Counted from the stretch's first letter, positions 42,249 to 52,270 are shown. The stretch is DNA of 64,000 nucleotides from Flavobacteriales bacterium UBA720 (GCA_002297505.1 DBLQ01000098.1:63255-127254); one strand, 5' to 3'. A program made the numbers and translations. The notes: generated from the sequence alone by a model not told the origin.

Positions 42249-44381
42249 TTATTTTATAACTTTCATCTCATTGATCAGCCATTTCGCATCGGCATATTTA
42301 TCAATCACGAACAAAATATATTTGGTATCCACCATGATATTTCTGCACAGTTTAGGATCATAGTTAATGTCGCTCATTGTGCCTTCCCACTGTCTGTCGA
42401 AGTTAAGTCCAATGAGATTTCCATAAGCATCTAAAGCCGGACTTCCGGAGTTTCCGCCAGTCGTATGGTTGGTCGCAGTAAAGTTCACAGGAACATCTCC
42501 GGTTTTATCCTTATAAATTCCGTAATCTTTGGAATCGTAAAGGCTGATTAATTTTTTAGGTAAATCAAATTCATAATCTCCCGGCACATATTTTTCCATT
42601 ACCCCCGCAAGATGTGTCTGGTAGCCGTAGCTCACCGCATCCCGCGGATTAGAACCTTTGACTTGTCCGTAAGTAACTCTCAGCGTAGAATTGGCATCCG
42701 GGAAGAATTTGCGATTCTTGTCGGTTTCCATCTGCTGCGCCATAAATTTTTTCTGAAGGGCATCAATATCATTCTGCAGCGCGGTCACCTGCTTGTCCGT
42801 AGTTTCCAGATAGGAGTTTCTGAATGCGCTGTACATCTGGATCAGGGGATCTTTTTTAAGATTAGCAACCAGTGACTTTTGATCAGCAAACAGCTTATCT
42901 GTATTTGCTGCCAAGTTATTAGAATCTTTTGAACGGCCGGTGATCATTGACATTTTCGAAACCGTATCCATCATTCCAAGATTCTTGCTCTCATTTTTTA
43001 GTTGGTCAAAATCTTTCGGAAGGAAATTGGAAGGCGTTTTGTTGGCATAGAGTGCCAGGATTTTTGCCGTCACCTTAGCGTCCAGTTCGGCATCATAATC
43101 TTTATAGATATCAGAAAGTCTGGCTTTCAGGGCGTCCACATTCTTGGCGTCCATCTTTCCGGCTTCATAAGTCTGGATATAATTGTTCAGCAGGCCGGCC
43201 AATGTGAAGGTGTCGGAGTTTCTCACAATTTCCGAGTAGTACGCTCTGTGAAGATTGTAAGGTGCCTGTTCGTTGTATTTTTGGTTCAGTTGGTCAATCG
43301 TTGGCTTGATGGCTGGATTTTTAGAGATCAGCATTTGTTCGTACTGTCTCTTTGTCTCTACAGCATTTGATTTTTTAAGACCTTCTACTTCGCCGATCCA
43401 TTTTTTCCAATAGTTGGCTACTCTTGCATATTTGGATGCGTATTTGATTTTGGTTGCAGGATCTACCCGCATCTTTTCATCCAATGTTTTAAGGGCAACA
43501 TCACGCACGGCGATCATGGCAGGATCGGTCTCCAGCATAATTTTTTCTACTGCAATGGCAGGAAGATATTCCGTGGTTCTCCCGGGAAAACCAAATACGA
43601 AAGTAAAATCGTCCTCTTTTTTGTCTTTGATGGAAATCGGAAGGAAGTGTTTTGGTGTGTACGGAATGTTATCTTTAGAATATTCAGCCGGTTTGTTATT
43701 TTTATCTGCGTAGATTCGGAACATTGAGAAATCTCCGGTATGTCTTGGCCAAACCCAGTTATCAGTGTCCGAACCATATTTACCTATGCTGGACGGTGGT
43801 GCACCCACCAGACGCACATCCTTGTAAGTCTCGATGACATACGCATAATATTTATTGCCGTAGTACATCGGTTTTACCGAAACTGTTTGATAGGATTCGA
43901 TCTTTTGAGCTTTTTTATAAGCCTCGATATTATCATTGATTTTTTTGGAAAGATCAGCACCAGTAAGGTTTTCCGTACCGGCCAAGATATCTTTGGTAAC
44001 TTCCTTGATATCGGCAATGAAATCGACAGTTACACCAGGATTTGGCAATTCGCCGTTCATATCTTTTGCCCAGAAGCCGTTGGTGAGCAGGTCATTTTCT
44101 ACCGTGGAGTGCGACTGGATATTGTCATAGCCGCAATGATGGTTGGTGAGCAGAAGTCCTTTTTGAGAGATGATTTCTGCAGTACATCCACCGTTGAACT
44201 GAACCACAGCGTCCTTGATGCTCGCTTTGCTTGGGTCAAAAATATCCTTGGCAGAGATCTTCATTCCCAGCTCTTTCATTTCCTTTTCATTCACTTCTGT
44301 CGGAATCCACATCCCGCCATATTGTTGGGCAAAGGAAAGCGTGGCGGACAAAAACAGACTTGCTATTAAGACTTTTTTCAT
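42249..44381 (-). CDS. S46 dipeptidyl-peptidase, DPP11-like (Asp/Glu-specific)
   Basis: The 710-residue secreted serine peptidase has a signal peptide (cleaved after SFAQ), catalytic His in LLTNHHCGYDNI (about 86) and catalytic Ser in TTGGNSGSPALDAYG (about 648). Eighteen residues after that Ser comes Arg in GLNFDRQWEGTMSDI. In Porphyromonas gingivalis DPP11 an Arg sits at the same distance (S655 to R673) and sets specificity for Asp/Glu, whereas DPP7 has Gly. It therefore probably releases N-terminal dipeptides with an acidic second residue in the periplasm. Confidence 0.92.
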   Translation of the reverse strand: MKKVLIASLFLSATLSFAQQYGGMWIPTEVNEKEMKELGMKISAKDIFDPSKASIKDAVVQFNGGCTAEIISQKGLLLTNHHCGYDNIQSHSTVENDLLTNGFWAKDMNGELPNPGVTVDFIADIKEVTKDILAGTENLTGADLSKKINDNIEAYKKAQKIESYQTVSVKPMYYGNKYYAYVIETYKDVRLVGAPPSSIGKYGSDTDNWVWPRHTGDFSMFRIYADKNNKPAEYSKDNIPYTPKHFLPISIKDKKEDDFTFVFGFPGRTTEYLPAIAVEKIMLETDPAMIAVRDVALKTLDEKMRVDPATKIKYASKYARVANYWKKWIGEVEGLKKSNAVETKRQYEQMLISKNPAIKPTIDQLNQKYNEQAPYNLHRAYYSEIVRNSDTFTLAGLLNNYIQTYEAGKMDAKNVDALKARLSDIYKDYDAELDAKVTAKILALYANKTPSNFLPKDFDQLKNESKNLGMMDTVSKMSMITGRSKDSNNLAANTDKLFADQKSLVANLKKDPLIQMYSAFRNSYLETTDKQVTALQNDIDALQKKFMAQQMETDKNRKFFPDANSTLRVTYGQVKGSNPRDAVSYGYQTHLAGVMEKYVPGDYEFDLPKKLISLYDSKDYGIYKDKTGDVPVNFTATNHTTGGNSGSPALDAYGNLIGLNFDRQWEGTMSDINYDPKLCRNIMVDTKYILFVIDKYADAKWLINEMKVIK

Positions 44382-44474
44382 TTGAAAATTTTAAATTTTT
44401 ACGAATTTAATCAAAATTTTCTTAAGCGAAAGTCTGAAGCAAATCGAGCATAGATAAAAGACTCCAATAAAATT

Positions 44475-44888
44475 TTAGAGTTCGGGCGAAGCATTTTTGA
44501 CATAGAGCCTGTCCGCCACGTATTCTATTTTGGTCTTACCGTGCGGCTTCGGGTTGCCATCTTCTCCCAAGGCCACAAAAACCAGTTTGTCGATCGTAAT
44601 GATTTTCTGATGCGTCATCTTATTTCTCACTTCGCAGCGCAGTGTCAATGAGGTTTTCCCGAATTCTACCGCTTCAATTCCAATTTCAATAATGTCTCCT
44701 TGTTTAGCTGAACTTACAAAGTTGATTTCAGAAATATATTTGGTAACTGTTCTTGAATTTTCTAATTGAATAATGGCATAAAGTGCCGCTTCTTCGTCAA
44801 TCCATTGCAATAAGCGACCTCCAAACAATGAATGGTTGGGATTCAGGTCTTCTGGTTTGATCCATTTTCTGGTATGATAATTCATCAT
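44475..44888 (-). CDS. Acyl-CoA thioesterase (hotdog fold), second copy
   Basis: The protein of about 137 residues has the hotdog core PNHSLFGGRLLQWIDEEAALYA and INFVSSAKQGDIIEIG, a subtype different from the one at 7195. A TACCTTTG promoter element lies at 44921-44914 on the minus strand. The frame's first ATG (44933) is upstream of this element, so ATG 44888 or 44885 (MMNYHTRKW) is the likely start. Confidence 0.85.
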   Translation of the reverse strand: MMNYHTRKWIKPEDLNPNHSLFGGRLLQWIDEEAALYAIIQLENSRTVTKYISEINFVSSAKQGDIIEIGIEAVEFGKTSLTLRCEVRNKMTHQKIITIDKLVFVALGEDGNPKPHGKTKIEYVADRLYVKNASPEL

Positions 44889-45057
44889 GATTCTGTCACA
44901 TTTTAATTTGATGCAAAGGTAAAATTTATTCATTTACTGTGTCGCGATTCATCATAGAAACTGCGCATTGTAACCATCGTCTCTCAAAATACAAAGATTT
45001 CCTATGGTTGAATTTTTGATTCCCTAGATTCTTAGTATTTTTGTAAAAATTTTTAGA

Positions 45058-45933
45058 ATGTCAAAAGTAAAAATTGGAACCGTTCAGATGTCCTGTGTTG
45101 CCGATAAGCAATCCAACCTGGATAAAGCCATTGAAAAAATAAAGGAGGCCGCTGAAAAAGGTGCTCAGATCGTTTGTTTACAAGAACTTTTCACCTCATT
45201 ATATTTTTGTGATGTAGAAGACTATGATAATTTTGAATTGGCAGAGCCTATTCCCGGACCGTCAACCGATGCATTGTCTCCGTTGGCGAAAGAATTGGGC
45301 GTTGTCATCATCGCATCGTTATTTGAAAAGCGTGCGCAAGGTCTTTATCACAATACAACGGCTGTAATTGATGCAGACGGAACTTACCTCGGAAAATACC
45401 GTAAGATGCACATCCCTGACGATCCAGCTTTTTATGAAAAATTTTATTTTACACCGGGAGATTTAGGTTATAAAATTTTTCCGACCAAATTTGGAAAAGT
45501 TGGCGTTTTGATCTGCTGGGACCAGTGGTATCCGGAAGCTTCAAGAATCACCGCTTTGATGGGAGCAGATATAATGTTTTATCCAACAGCGATTGGCTGG
45601 GCAACCGATCAGGACGAAGAAACCAATCAAGATCAGTACAACGCCTGGCAGACCATCCAACGCTCTCACTCTGTAGCCAACGGACTTCCTGTAGTTTCTG
45701 TGAATAGAGTAGGCTTCGAGCAAGATGGCGCCATGAAATTCTGGGGCGGAAGCTTTGTGACCAATGCGCAGGGAAAACTGTTGTATCTCGGTTCGCACGA
45801 TAAAGAGGAAGTGGCAGTAACAGAAGTTGACCTTGCTCAAACCGATTACATGAGAAAGCACTGGCCATTCCTGAGAGACAGAAGAATCGAGACTTATTCG
45901 CCGATTACAAAACGTTTTATTGATGAGGATTAA
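45058..45933 (+). CDS. aguB: N-carbamoylputrescine amidase
   Basis: It hydrolyses N-carbamoylputrescine to putrescine, CO2 and ammonia. The nitrilase-fold enzyme of 291 residues has the catalytic triad Glu in VCLQELFTSLYFC (about 43), Lys in YRKMHIPDD (about 121) and Cys in VLICWDQWYPEASR (about 158). It is followed without a gap by agmatine deiminase, whose stop/start codons overlap, so the pair makes putrescine from agmatine. Confidence 0.94.
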   Translation: MSKVKIGTVQMSCVADKQSNLDKAIEKIKEAAEKGAQIVCLQELFTSLYFCDVEDYDNFELAEPIPGPSTDALSPLAKELGVVIIASLFEKRAQGLYHNTTAVIDADGTYLGKYRKMHIPDDPAFYEKFYFTPGDLGYKIFPTKFGKVGVLICWDQWYPEASRITALMGADIMFYPTAIGWATDQDEETNQDQYNAWQTIQRSHSVANGLPVVSVNRVGFEQDGAMKFWGGSFVTNAQGKLLYLGSHDKEEVAVTEVDLAQTDYMRKHWPFLRDRRIETYSPITKRFIDED

Positions 45934-46991
45934 TGGTTATAACTAAAGATTTCAATCCGTTAGAAAATGGATACACCTTCCCCGCAGAATGGGAAGAACA
46001 CGAGGCAACCTGGCTTTCCTGGCCTCACAAAGAAGAATCCTGGCCGGAGAGAATCGATTTGATTTATCCGGCTTATGCCCAATTCATTGCAGAACTGACG
46101 AAAGGCGAATTCGTCTGCATTAACGTCAAAGATCAGGAAATGCAGGCTTTTGCAATGGAACATATTTCCAAAGCCGGCGCAGATATTTCTAAAGTTGAGT
46201 TTTATTTTAATGAAACCAACGATGCCTGGTGCAGAGACCACGGACCTGCATTTTTAATTAACAAAAACGGCGACGACCCTAAGAAAATCATTGTAGATTG
46301 GGGATTCAACGCGTGGGGCGGAAAATATCCACCGTTTGAATTGGATGATGTGATTCCAACTAAAATCGCCGAAGAAAAAAGTTTGCCAGTAATTTATCCA
46401 GGAATTATTATGGAAGGTGGTTCGGTAGAATTCAACGGTGCTGGAACGATTTTGACTTCGAAGTCATGTCTGCTTAATGAAAACCGAAATCCGCATCTTT
46501 CACAGGAGGAAGTGGAGGATTATTTAAAGAAATATTACGGACAAAAACAAGTCCTTTGGGTAGACGACGGCATCATTGGAGACGATACCGACGGGCACGT
46601 GGACGATACCATTCGTTTCGTGAACGAGAATACGGTGCTCACCGTGATCGAGGATAACAAGGAAGATGATAATTACGAAATTCTTCAAACCAACCTTCGA
46701 CAGCTTCAGGAAATGACTCTGCTGAATGGAGAAAAACTGAATATCATCGAACTGCCGATGCCAGATCCGGTCTATTGCGACGGACAACGATTGCCGGCCT
46801 CTTACGCCAATTTTTACATCGCTAACAAGTCCGTAATTGTTCCGACTTACAGATGTGATAAAGATGCTGTGGCTTTGGAAATCATCCAAAGATGTTTTCC
46901 AACCAGAGAAGTGGTAGGAATCGATTCTACCGACATCATCTGGGGATTGGGAAGCTTCCACTGCCTGAGTCAGCAAGAACCTTTGGTATAG
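45933..46991 (+). CDS. aguA: Agmatine deiminase
   Basis: It converts agmatine to N-carbamoylputrescine and ammonia. The 352-residue protein has EATWLSWPHKEESWP near the start, NDAWCRDHGPAFLIN, EGGSVEFNGAGTILTS and the C-terminal nucleophile in GLGSFHCLSQQEP (Cys about 346). It is translationally coupled to aguB (1-bp overlap) and followed by a terminator. Confidence 0.95.
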   Translation: MVITKDFNPLENGYTFPAEWEEHEATWLSWPHKEESWPERIDLIYPAYAQFIAELTKGEFVCINVKDQEMQAFAMEHISKAGADISKVEFYFNETNDAWCRDHGPAFLINKNGDDPKKIIVDWGFNAWGGKYPPFELDDVIPTKIAEEKSLPVIYPGIIMEGGSVEFNGAGTILTSKSCLLNENRNPHLSQEEVEDYLKKYYGQKQVLWVDDGIIGDDTDGHVDDTIRFVNENTVLTVIEDNKEDDNYEILQTNLRQLQEMTLLNGEKLNIIELPMPDPVYCDGQRLPASYANFYIANKSVIVPTYRCDKDAVALEIIQRCFPTREVVGIDSTDIIWGLGSFHCLSQQEPLV

Positions 46992-46995
46992 ATTT

Positions 46996-47020
46996 AGCCT
47001 GCAGAACTGCGGGCTTTTTT
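46996..47020 (+). terminator. Terminator after aguBA
   Basis: AGCCTGCAG-aa-CTGCGGGCT (46996-47014) forms a stem with one mismatch followed by a run of T (47015-47020). It ends the agmatine operon. Confidence 0.8.
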
Positions 47021-47030
47021 ATTATAAATT

Positions 47031-48428
47031 ATGAATAACATCAACACTACGGATTCTATTAAAAAAATACTGCCATTCATATTGGCTACTGCAATTTTTA
47101 TGCAGATGCTGGATTCCACAATTCTCAATACATCGTTACCATCAATAGCCCGAGATCTGCAGGAATCTCCGCTCAATATGCAGAATGCCATCGTGAGCTA
47201 CGTTCTTACTCTGGCGCTTTTTATGCCTGTAAGCGGTTTCCTGGCGGATAAGTTCGGCACTAAAAAGATTTTCATTGTATCATTAATCTTATTTTCCTTG
47301 GGATCACTGTTTTGTTCGCTCTCTCAGGACCTTACGCAGTTGGTTATTTCGCGTGTTATCCAGGGTGTCGGCGGCAGTCTGATGACGCCGGTCGGAAAAT
47401 TGGCTCTCATTAAAACCTTTGACAAAAACGAATTGCTGAAGGCGATGAATTATGCTATTGTTCCCGCCTTAATCGGACCTATACTGGGACCTGTAATTGG
47501 CGGATATATCGTGGATTATCTGTCCTGGCACTGGATTTTCCTGATCAATATTCCTATCGGTGTTCTGGGAATTATTCTGAGTCTCAGGTATATGCCCAAT
47601 TATAAATCTCCTGTCATCGATTTTGACCTGAAAGGATTTTTGATTTTCGCGGCCGCCTCACTTTTGTTATCCGTCTCATTAGAACTTTTGGGAAATACGA
47701 GCAACATTACGCCCATTTTATTAATTCTGATGCTTGGTTTCCTGATGCTTTACTATTATTATAAACATGCAAAAACGGACAATAATCCAATTTTCCCGCT
47801 TAATCTTTTCCAGGTGAGAACTTTCAGGGTTGGCATTTTGGGCAATCTGGCTACGCGTCTCGGAATCAGTTCCGTTCCGCTTTTAGTGCCGCTTATGATC
47901 CAGATGTCCTACGGTCGTTCTGCACTGACCAGCGGATGGATCGTGGCGCCAATGGCCCTCACCGCGATGTTTGGAAAATCTTTTGTAATCGGTATACTGG
48001 ACAGATTTGGATACAGAAAGACACTGATGACCAATACTTTTATCATCGGCGTCCTGATCTGTTGTCTCGCCATTCCGACAGTTCACAGCTCTATCTATTG
48101 GTTTGTGCCGATTCTTCTGGTGATGGGATTTTTTAACTCCATCCAGTTCACATCCATGAACACGATCTCAATTGCAGACTTACGAAGCTATCACACCAGC
48201 AGCGGCAATTCTCTGGTGTCGGTTAATCAGCAATTTGCGGTTGGCTTTGGCGTTTCATTCGGTCTTGTGGTTCTGAAATTATTCGAAGGTGATACCACTT
48301 TCATCCACAACGAAGCGCATAATGCTTTTCGATATACGTTTCTTGTCGTCGGATTTCTCACGATCCTGTCAGGTTTTGTCTTCCGGAGACTGCATGCGTC
48401 GGACGGCGAAAACATGAAATCCACATAA
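47031..48428 (+). CDS. MFS transporter, DHA2/EmrB type
   Basis: The 465-residue membrane protein has about 14 helices. Motif 1 is LDSTILNTSLPSIARDL (helix 1), motif A is GFLADKFGTKKIF, and motif C is ALIGPILGPVIGGYI. DHA2 members are proton-coupled drug or metabolite exporters. The gene starts 39 bp after aguA beyond a terminator and is followed 9 bp later by a methyltransferase gene. Confidence 0.9.
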   Translation: MNNINTTDSIKKILPFILATAIFMQMLDSTILNTSLPSIARDLQESPLNMQNAIVSYVLTLALFMPVSGFLADKFGTKKIFIVSLILFSLGSLFCSLSQDLTQLVISRVIQGVGGSLMTPVGKLALIKTFDKNELLKAMNYAIVPALIGPILGPVIGGYIVDYLSWHWIFLINIPIGVLGIILSLRYMPNYKSPVIDFDLKGFLIFAAASLLLSVSLELLGNTSNITPILLILMLGFLMLYYYYKHAKTDNNPIFPLNLFQVRTFRVGILGNLATRLGISSVPLLVPLMIQMSYGRSALTSGWIVAPMALTAMFGKSFVIGILDRFGYRKTLMTNTFIIGVLICCLAIPTVHSSIYWFVPILLVMGFFNSIQFTSMNTISIADLRSYHTSSGNSLVSVNQQFAVGFGVSFGLVVLKLFEGDTTFIHNEAHNAFRYTFLVVGFLTILSGFVFRRLHASDGENMKST

Positions 48429-48437
48429 CTGTCATCC

Positions 48438-49601
48438 ATGAACTTTCTGAAATTAACAACTCCCGACATTCAGGATTTTATCCGTCAAAATCTCAATTCT
48501 GATCTACATTTGCTATTGCTGAAAAAATCACCGTTTGAGGATGTTGCAATGCATGAAATTGTTCAGCAGATCAAAGGCAAAAAAATAGCTCAAAAAAAAT
48601 TTCCCTTCTTGCTGAAGGAAGGCATTATTTTTCCGCCCAACCTTAACCTGGAACAGGCCTCGTCCCAGGCTACTGCAGAATACAAAGCTCAGAAACTGAG
48701 TGGTCAATCATTCCTGGATCTGACTTGTGGATTTGGAATTGACGCCCATTTTTTATCCAAAAATTTCGAAGAGACTACTTTAATTGAACAAAATCCGGAT
48801 TTGATCGCTATCGTTCAGCACAACTGGAACCTTTTAGGCCGGCAAGCCAATTTTGTCAATGCGACACTCGAAGCTTTCCTTAATAACAATCATCAGAAGT
48901 TTGATTTGATATACCTAGATCCGGCGAGGCGTGACCAGCAGAACAAAAAGAAATTTCTTCTTGGAGATCTATCGCCGAATTTGTTGGAAATTATCGAAAA
49001 GTTGCAGTCCTTTGGGGACCAAATTATTGTTAAATTATCACCGCTTATCGACATTTCTTACCTCATTTCTGCTGTAAAAGTTATCAATGAAATTCAGATC
49101 ATTGCAGTCAGAAACGAGGTGAAGGAACTTGTATTAATTATAGAAAGCAGCGTTCCGGATGCCGGATCGGACGATGTGAAAATCCGTTGTATTAACCTAG
49201 AATCGGATGAACCTGAATTTTGTTTCTATTTTAACGAAGAAAAATCAGCAAGATCCGAATATTCTGAGTGTCAGAATTACCTTTACATTCCCAACAATTC
49301 TCTCCTGAAGGCCGGTGCATTCAATACGATTTCAGAAAAATTCGGACTGAAAAAACTGCATCCGAACACGCATTTTTACACTTCCGAACATATGATAGAA
49401 AACTTTCCCGGACGGATGCTGCGCGTGGAGAAGATTGAAATTAAAGATTTAAAAAAAGGAGAGAAGTATAACATCATTTCCAAAAATTATCCTTTGAAGC
49501 CTGACGAAATCAAGAAAAAATATAAACTCAATGACGGTGGGAATCGGTATTTGATTTTTACGCAATCCGCTAAAGGCAAAGAAATTCTTAGAAGCCTGTA
49601 A
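48438..49601 (+). CDS. Class I SAM-dependent methyltransferase with THUMP-like domain (PG_1098 type)
   Basis: The 387-residue protein has a helical N-terminus, a Rossmann methyltransferase core (FLDLTCGFGIDAHFLSKNF near 92-110, TTLIEQNP, DLIYLDPARRD near 153) and a C-terminal ferredoxin/THUMP-like part (GRMLRVEKIE). The DPAR motif suggests an RNA base target, but the substrate is unknown. It lies 9 bp after the MFS gene and 11 bp before a DNA glycosylase gene. Confidence 0.82.
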   Translation: MNFLKLTTPDIQDFIRQNLNSDLHLLLLKKSPFEDVAMHEIVQQIKGKKIAQKKFPFLLKEGIIFPPNLNLEQASSQATAEYKAQKLSGQSFLDLTCGFGIDAHFLSKNFEETTLIEQNPDLIAIVQHNWNLLGRQANFVNATLEAFLNNNHQKFDLIYLDPARRDQQNKKKFLLGDLSPNLLEIIEKLQSFGDQIIVKLSPLIDISYLISAVKVINEIQIIAVRNEVKELVLIIESSVPDAGSDDVKIRCINLESDEPEFCFYFNEEKSARSEYSECQNYLYIPNNSLLKAGAFNTISEKFGLKKLHPNTHFYTSEHMIENFPGRMLRVEKIEIKDLKKGEKYNIISKNYPLKPDEIKKKYKLNDGGNRYLIFTQSAKGKEILRSL

Positions 49602-49612
49602 AAAATGATCTG

Positions 49613-50098
49613 ATGAATAGAATCAATTCCTTTCCGCCGATTATAGACCATTGTTCAGAAATCCTGATCCTCGGTTCTGTGCCCGGTGCGCAATCCCTCA
49701 AGATGCAGCAATATTATGCGCATCCGCAAAATCAGTTCTGGAAGATACTATTTCATCTTTTTGATGAACCATTTTCAGCAGATTATCACCAGAAAATTAA
49801 AGTGTTAAAGCGTCACAACGTCGCCCTTTGGGACGTCATCGAAAGCTGTGAGCGGAAGGGAAGTCTGGATACTGAAATTAGAAATGAGATTGATAATGAT
49901 ATTCAGCAACTTATAGACAATCACCCGAAGATCAAAATAATTTTCTGCAACGGACAAAAGTCTTATAAAAATCTGATTAAAATTTTAGGTAAAGATTTCA
50001 AAATCCCTATCGTTGTTTTACCATCTACCAGTCCGTTGCATACGGTAAAGCTGGAGGAAAAACTGGAAAAATGGAAGGTGATCAAAACTTATCTCTGA
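49613..50098 (+). CDS. DNA-deoxyinosine glycosylase (uracil-DNA glycosylase superfamily)
   Basis: The 161-residue protein has ILGSVPGAQSLKMQQYYAHPQNQFWKI (about 18-44), the signature of the hypoxanthine-DNA glycosylase family, and a C-terminal VVLPSTSPLHTVKLEEKLEKW. It removes deaminated bases from DNA. It ends one base before the convergent aroE stop codon. Confidence 0.9.
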   Translation: MNRINSFPPIIDHCSEILILGSVPGAQSLKMQQYYAHPQNQFWKILFHLFDEPFSADYHQKIKVLKRHNVALWDVIESCERKGSLDTEIRNEIDNDIQQLIDNHPKIKIIFCNGQKSYKNLIKILGKDFKIPIVVLPSTSPLHTVKLEEKLEKWKVIKTYL

Positions 50099-50824
50099 TC
50101 AGCTGTTCCAAATCTGCCAGGCCTTCTCTGCCTGCTGTTCCAGCATGTAGAAACCATTCAGCGTTGTAGCGCCTCTTTCTGCAGATCTTCTCAGAAATAC
50201 CGTTTCCGACGGATTGTAAATCAAATCGATGACATAATGCTGATTGCTGATGGCATCAAATGGAAATTCCAGATAATCTTCCACATTGGGGAATGTGCCT
50301 ACCGGCGTTGTTTGTACAATCAGCAATGAATCTTTAACCAAATCTGCACTCAGATTTTCAAAGGTCAGCTCCGATTTTCTGGATACGGTCTGGTGCTCAA
50401 TCTGATGTTTGTCCAGGATATACCTTACTGCTTTTGCCGCGCCGCCATCGCCCAGAATCAGTGCTTTTTTATGATGATCCTTTTTGTTGATAAGCAGCGA
50501 TTTTTCGAAGCCGAAACAATCTGTGTTGTAGCCTGTTTTTTTGCCATTCCGGAAACTCACACAATTAACAGCGCCGATTTGCAGAGCCTCATCACTCAGC
50601 TCATCCAGAAAAGGAATAATCGCCTGTTTGTAGGGAATGGTAACATTCATCCCAACCAAATTTGGGTTTTGAAGAAATGGTGAAACATGGTCAATATCAG
50701 GAATATCAAAAAAATTATAGTTGTGATTCTTCAGAAATAATTTTCTGAATTTTTCCTCAAAATATTTTTTAGAAAATGAATAAGAAATATTCTTTCCCAG
50801 CAATCCGAAATCCTTTTTTTCCAT
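50099..50824 (-). CDS. aroE: Shikimate dehydrogenase
   Basis: AroE reduces 3-dehydroshikimate with NADPH. The 241-residue protein has GKNISYSFSKKYF, VTIPYKQAIIPFLDE with the catalytic Lys (about 65), GAVNCVSF, GYNTDCFGFEKSL with the catalytic Asp (about 100) and the NADP loop ALILGDGGAAKAVRYIL. The SFSKKYF variant replaces the usual S-x-S-P/H start but is common in Bacteroidota. The gene is monocistronic. Confidence 0.92.
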   Translation of the reverse strand: MEKKDFGLLGKNISYSFSKKYFEEKFRKLFLKNHNYNFFDIPDIDHVSPFLQNPNLVGMNVTIPYKQAIIPFLDELSDEALQIGAVNCVSFRNGKKTGYNTDCFGFEKSLLINKKDHHKKALILGDGGAAKAVRYILDKHQIEHQTVSRKSELTFENLSADLVKDSLLIVQTTPVGTFPNVEDYLEFPFDAISNQHYVIDLIYNPSETVFLRRSAERGATTLNGFYMLEQQAEKAWQIWNS

Positions 50825-50950
50825 AGGTCAAATTTAAGAAATATCTGCTCATTTTGCATTATTAAATTAAGGATGATGCATCAGTTAAATTATTTGACAA
50901 TGGCTTTCAGATGGCGTAATTTTGGCTTTCAGAACAATCAAAATTTTAAA

Positions 50951-51784
50951 ATGAAAAAAGTTATTCTCAATAACGGAAACGAGATTCCGGAAATAGGTTT
51001 TGGAACATGGCAGACCACGGAAGGTGTGCAGAAAACAGTTAAAAATGCTTTGGAGTCAGGATACACGCACATCGACACTGCGGATATCTATGGGAATGAA
51101 GCTGAGATTGGAAAAGCAATTGCAGAATCCGGTATCGACAGGAAAAATTTATTTCTGACCACTAAAGTCTGGAACAGCAACAGAAGCGCCAACGGCGTAA
51201 AACATTCTTTGGAACAATCCCTTCAGAAACTGCAAACTGACTACCTTGATCTTCTGCTGATCCACTGGCCGGCCAACGCAAAGCAATTCGATAATTGGAA
51301 GGAAATCAATGCAGAAACCTGGAAAGCAATGGAGGAGGTTTACAAAAGCGGTAAGGTGAAGGCCATTGGTATCAGCAACTTTATGCTGCCACAGCTGAAA
51401 GCCCTTCTTGAAACCGCCGAGATTGTTCCTGCAGTCAATCAGATCGAATTTCATCCGGGCTATACGCAACAGGAAGTTGTGGATTTTTGCAAAGAAGAAG
51501 GTATTGCTATTGAGGCCTGGAGTCCAATCGGGTCGGGAAGACTTCTGAAAGATGAGGAATTGAATACTATCGCTGAAAAATACAATGTTTCTGCCGCCAT
51601 TTTGTGCATCCAGTTTTGTCTTCAGTCCGGCGTAATTGTATTGCCAAAATCTGAAAATCCTGAAAACATCAAAAACAATCTGCATTTCGAACGCTTTACA
51701 ATTTCTGACAGTGACATGAAGGCGTTGAAAAATCTCAAAGAAACCGGTTTCTCCGGACTCAATCCTGAAGAAGTAGATTTTTAG
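50951..51784 (+). CDS. Aldo/keto reductase
   Basis: The NADPH-dependent carbonyl reductase of 277 residues starts at ATG 50951 (MKKVILNNGNEIPEIGFGTW). An in-frame ATG at 50873 would add residues that do not fit the family. Catalytic Asp and Tyr lie in HIDTADIYGNEAEIG (about 44-58), Lys in FLTTKVWNSN, His in LLLIHWPAN, and the cofactor loop is LPKSENPENIKNNL. Substrate unknown. Confidence 0.9.
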   Translation: MKKVILNNGNEIPEIGFGTWQTTEGVQKTVKNALESGYTHIDTADIYGNEAEIGKAIAESGIDRKNLFLTTKVWNSNRSANGVKHSLEQSLQKLQTDYLDLLLIHWPANAKQFDNWKEINAETWKAMEEVYKSGKVKAIGISNFMLPQLKALLETAEIVPAVNQIEFHPGYTQQEVVDFCKEEGIAIEAWSPIGSGRLLKDEELNTIAEKYNVSAAILCIQFCLQSGVIVLPKSENPENIKNNLHFERFTISDSDMKALKNLKETGFSGLNPEEVDF

Positions 51785-51795
51785 CAGATAACGTC

Positions 51796-51827
51796 AAAAA
51801 GCAGATCTGAAATGAGATCTGCTTTTT
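51796..51827. terminator. Bidirectional terminator
   Basis: AAAAAGCAGATCT (51796-51808) and AGATCTGCTTTTT (51815-51827) form a 13-bp perfect stem with a 6-nt loop, between convergent genes. Confidence 0.88.
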
Positions 51828-51865
51828 TAATGTATTATTTTATCATAAATTGTTTCTTATTTCTA

Positions 51866-52249
51866 TCACTCTGCAGAACTGCTGGAATAGTATCTTATTT
51901 TTTCTACAATCTCGCCAAGATCAAAAGGTTTTGGGATGAAGTCAATCGCTCCACTTTCTATCGCTGAATCTCCAAGACCGCGGCTTGCAGACATTATCAC
52001 CACCGGAATATCTTTAAATTCCTGGTGCTGCTTGATCATTTTGCAGATATCACGGCCATCTTCGCCGGAAAGCCACATATCCATCAGGATGACATCCGGT
52101 TTGGTGGACGTCTCCATAAGGGAATTAAACATATCAGATCCTCTTTCATAATTAGAAACCTCGAAACCTTCCATATCGAGCATCAACTTGACAGAATCCA
52201 GGATTGCCGGACTGTCATCCACCACTACTATTTTTTTTGATTTTGACAT
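51866..52249 (-). CDS. Single-domain response regulator
   Basis: The 127-residue receiver domain has no output domain: VVVDDSPAILDS (Asp8/9 pair), phospho-acceptor Asp in DVILMDMWLSGEDG (about 57), VIMSAS and Lys in FIPKPFD. It lies 21 bp after a PAS histidine kinase and is probably its partner or a phosphate sink. Confidence 0.9.
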   Translation of the reverse strand: MSKSKKIVVVDDSPAILDSVKLMLDMEGFEVSNYERGSDMFNSLMETSTKPDVILMDMWLSGEDGRDICKMIKQHQEFKDIPVVIMSASRGLGDSAIESGAIDFIPKPFDLGEIVEKIRYYSSSSAE

Positions 52250-52270
52250 TGTAATAATTTAGTTTTATTT

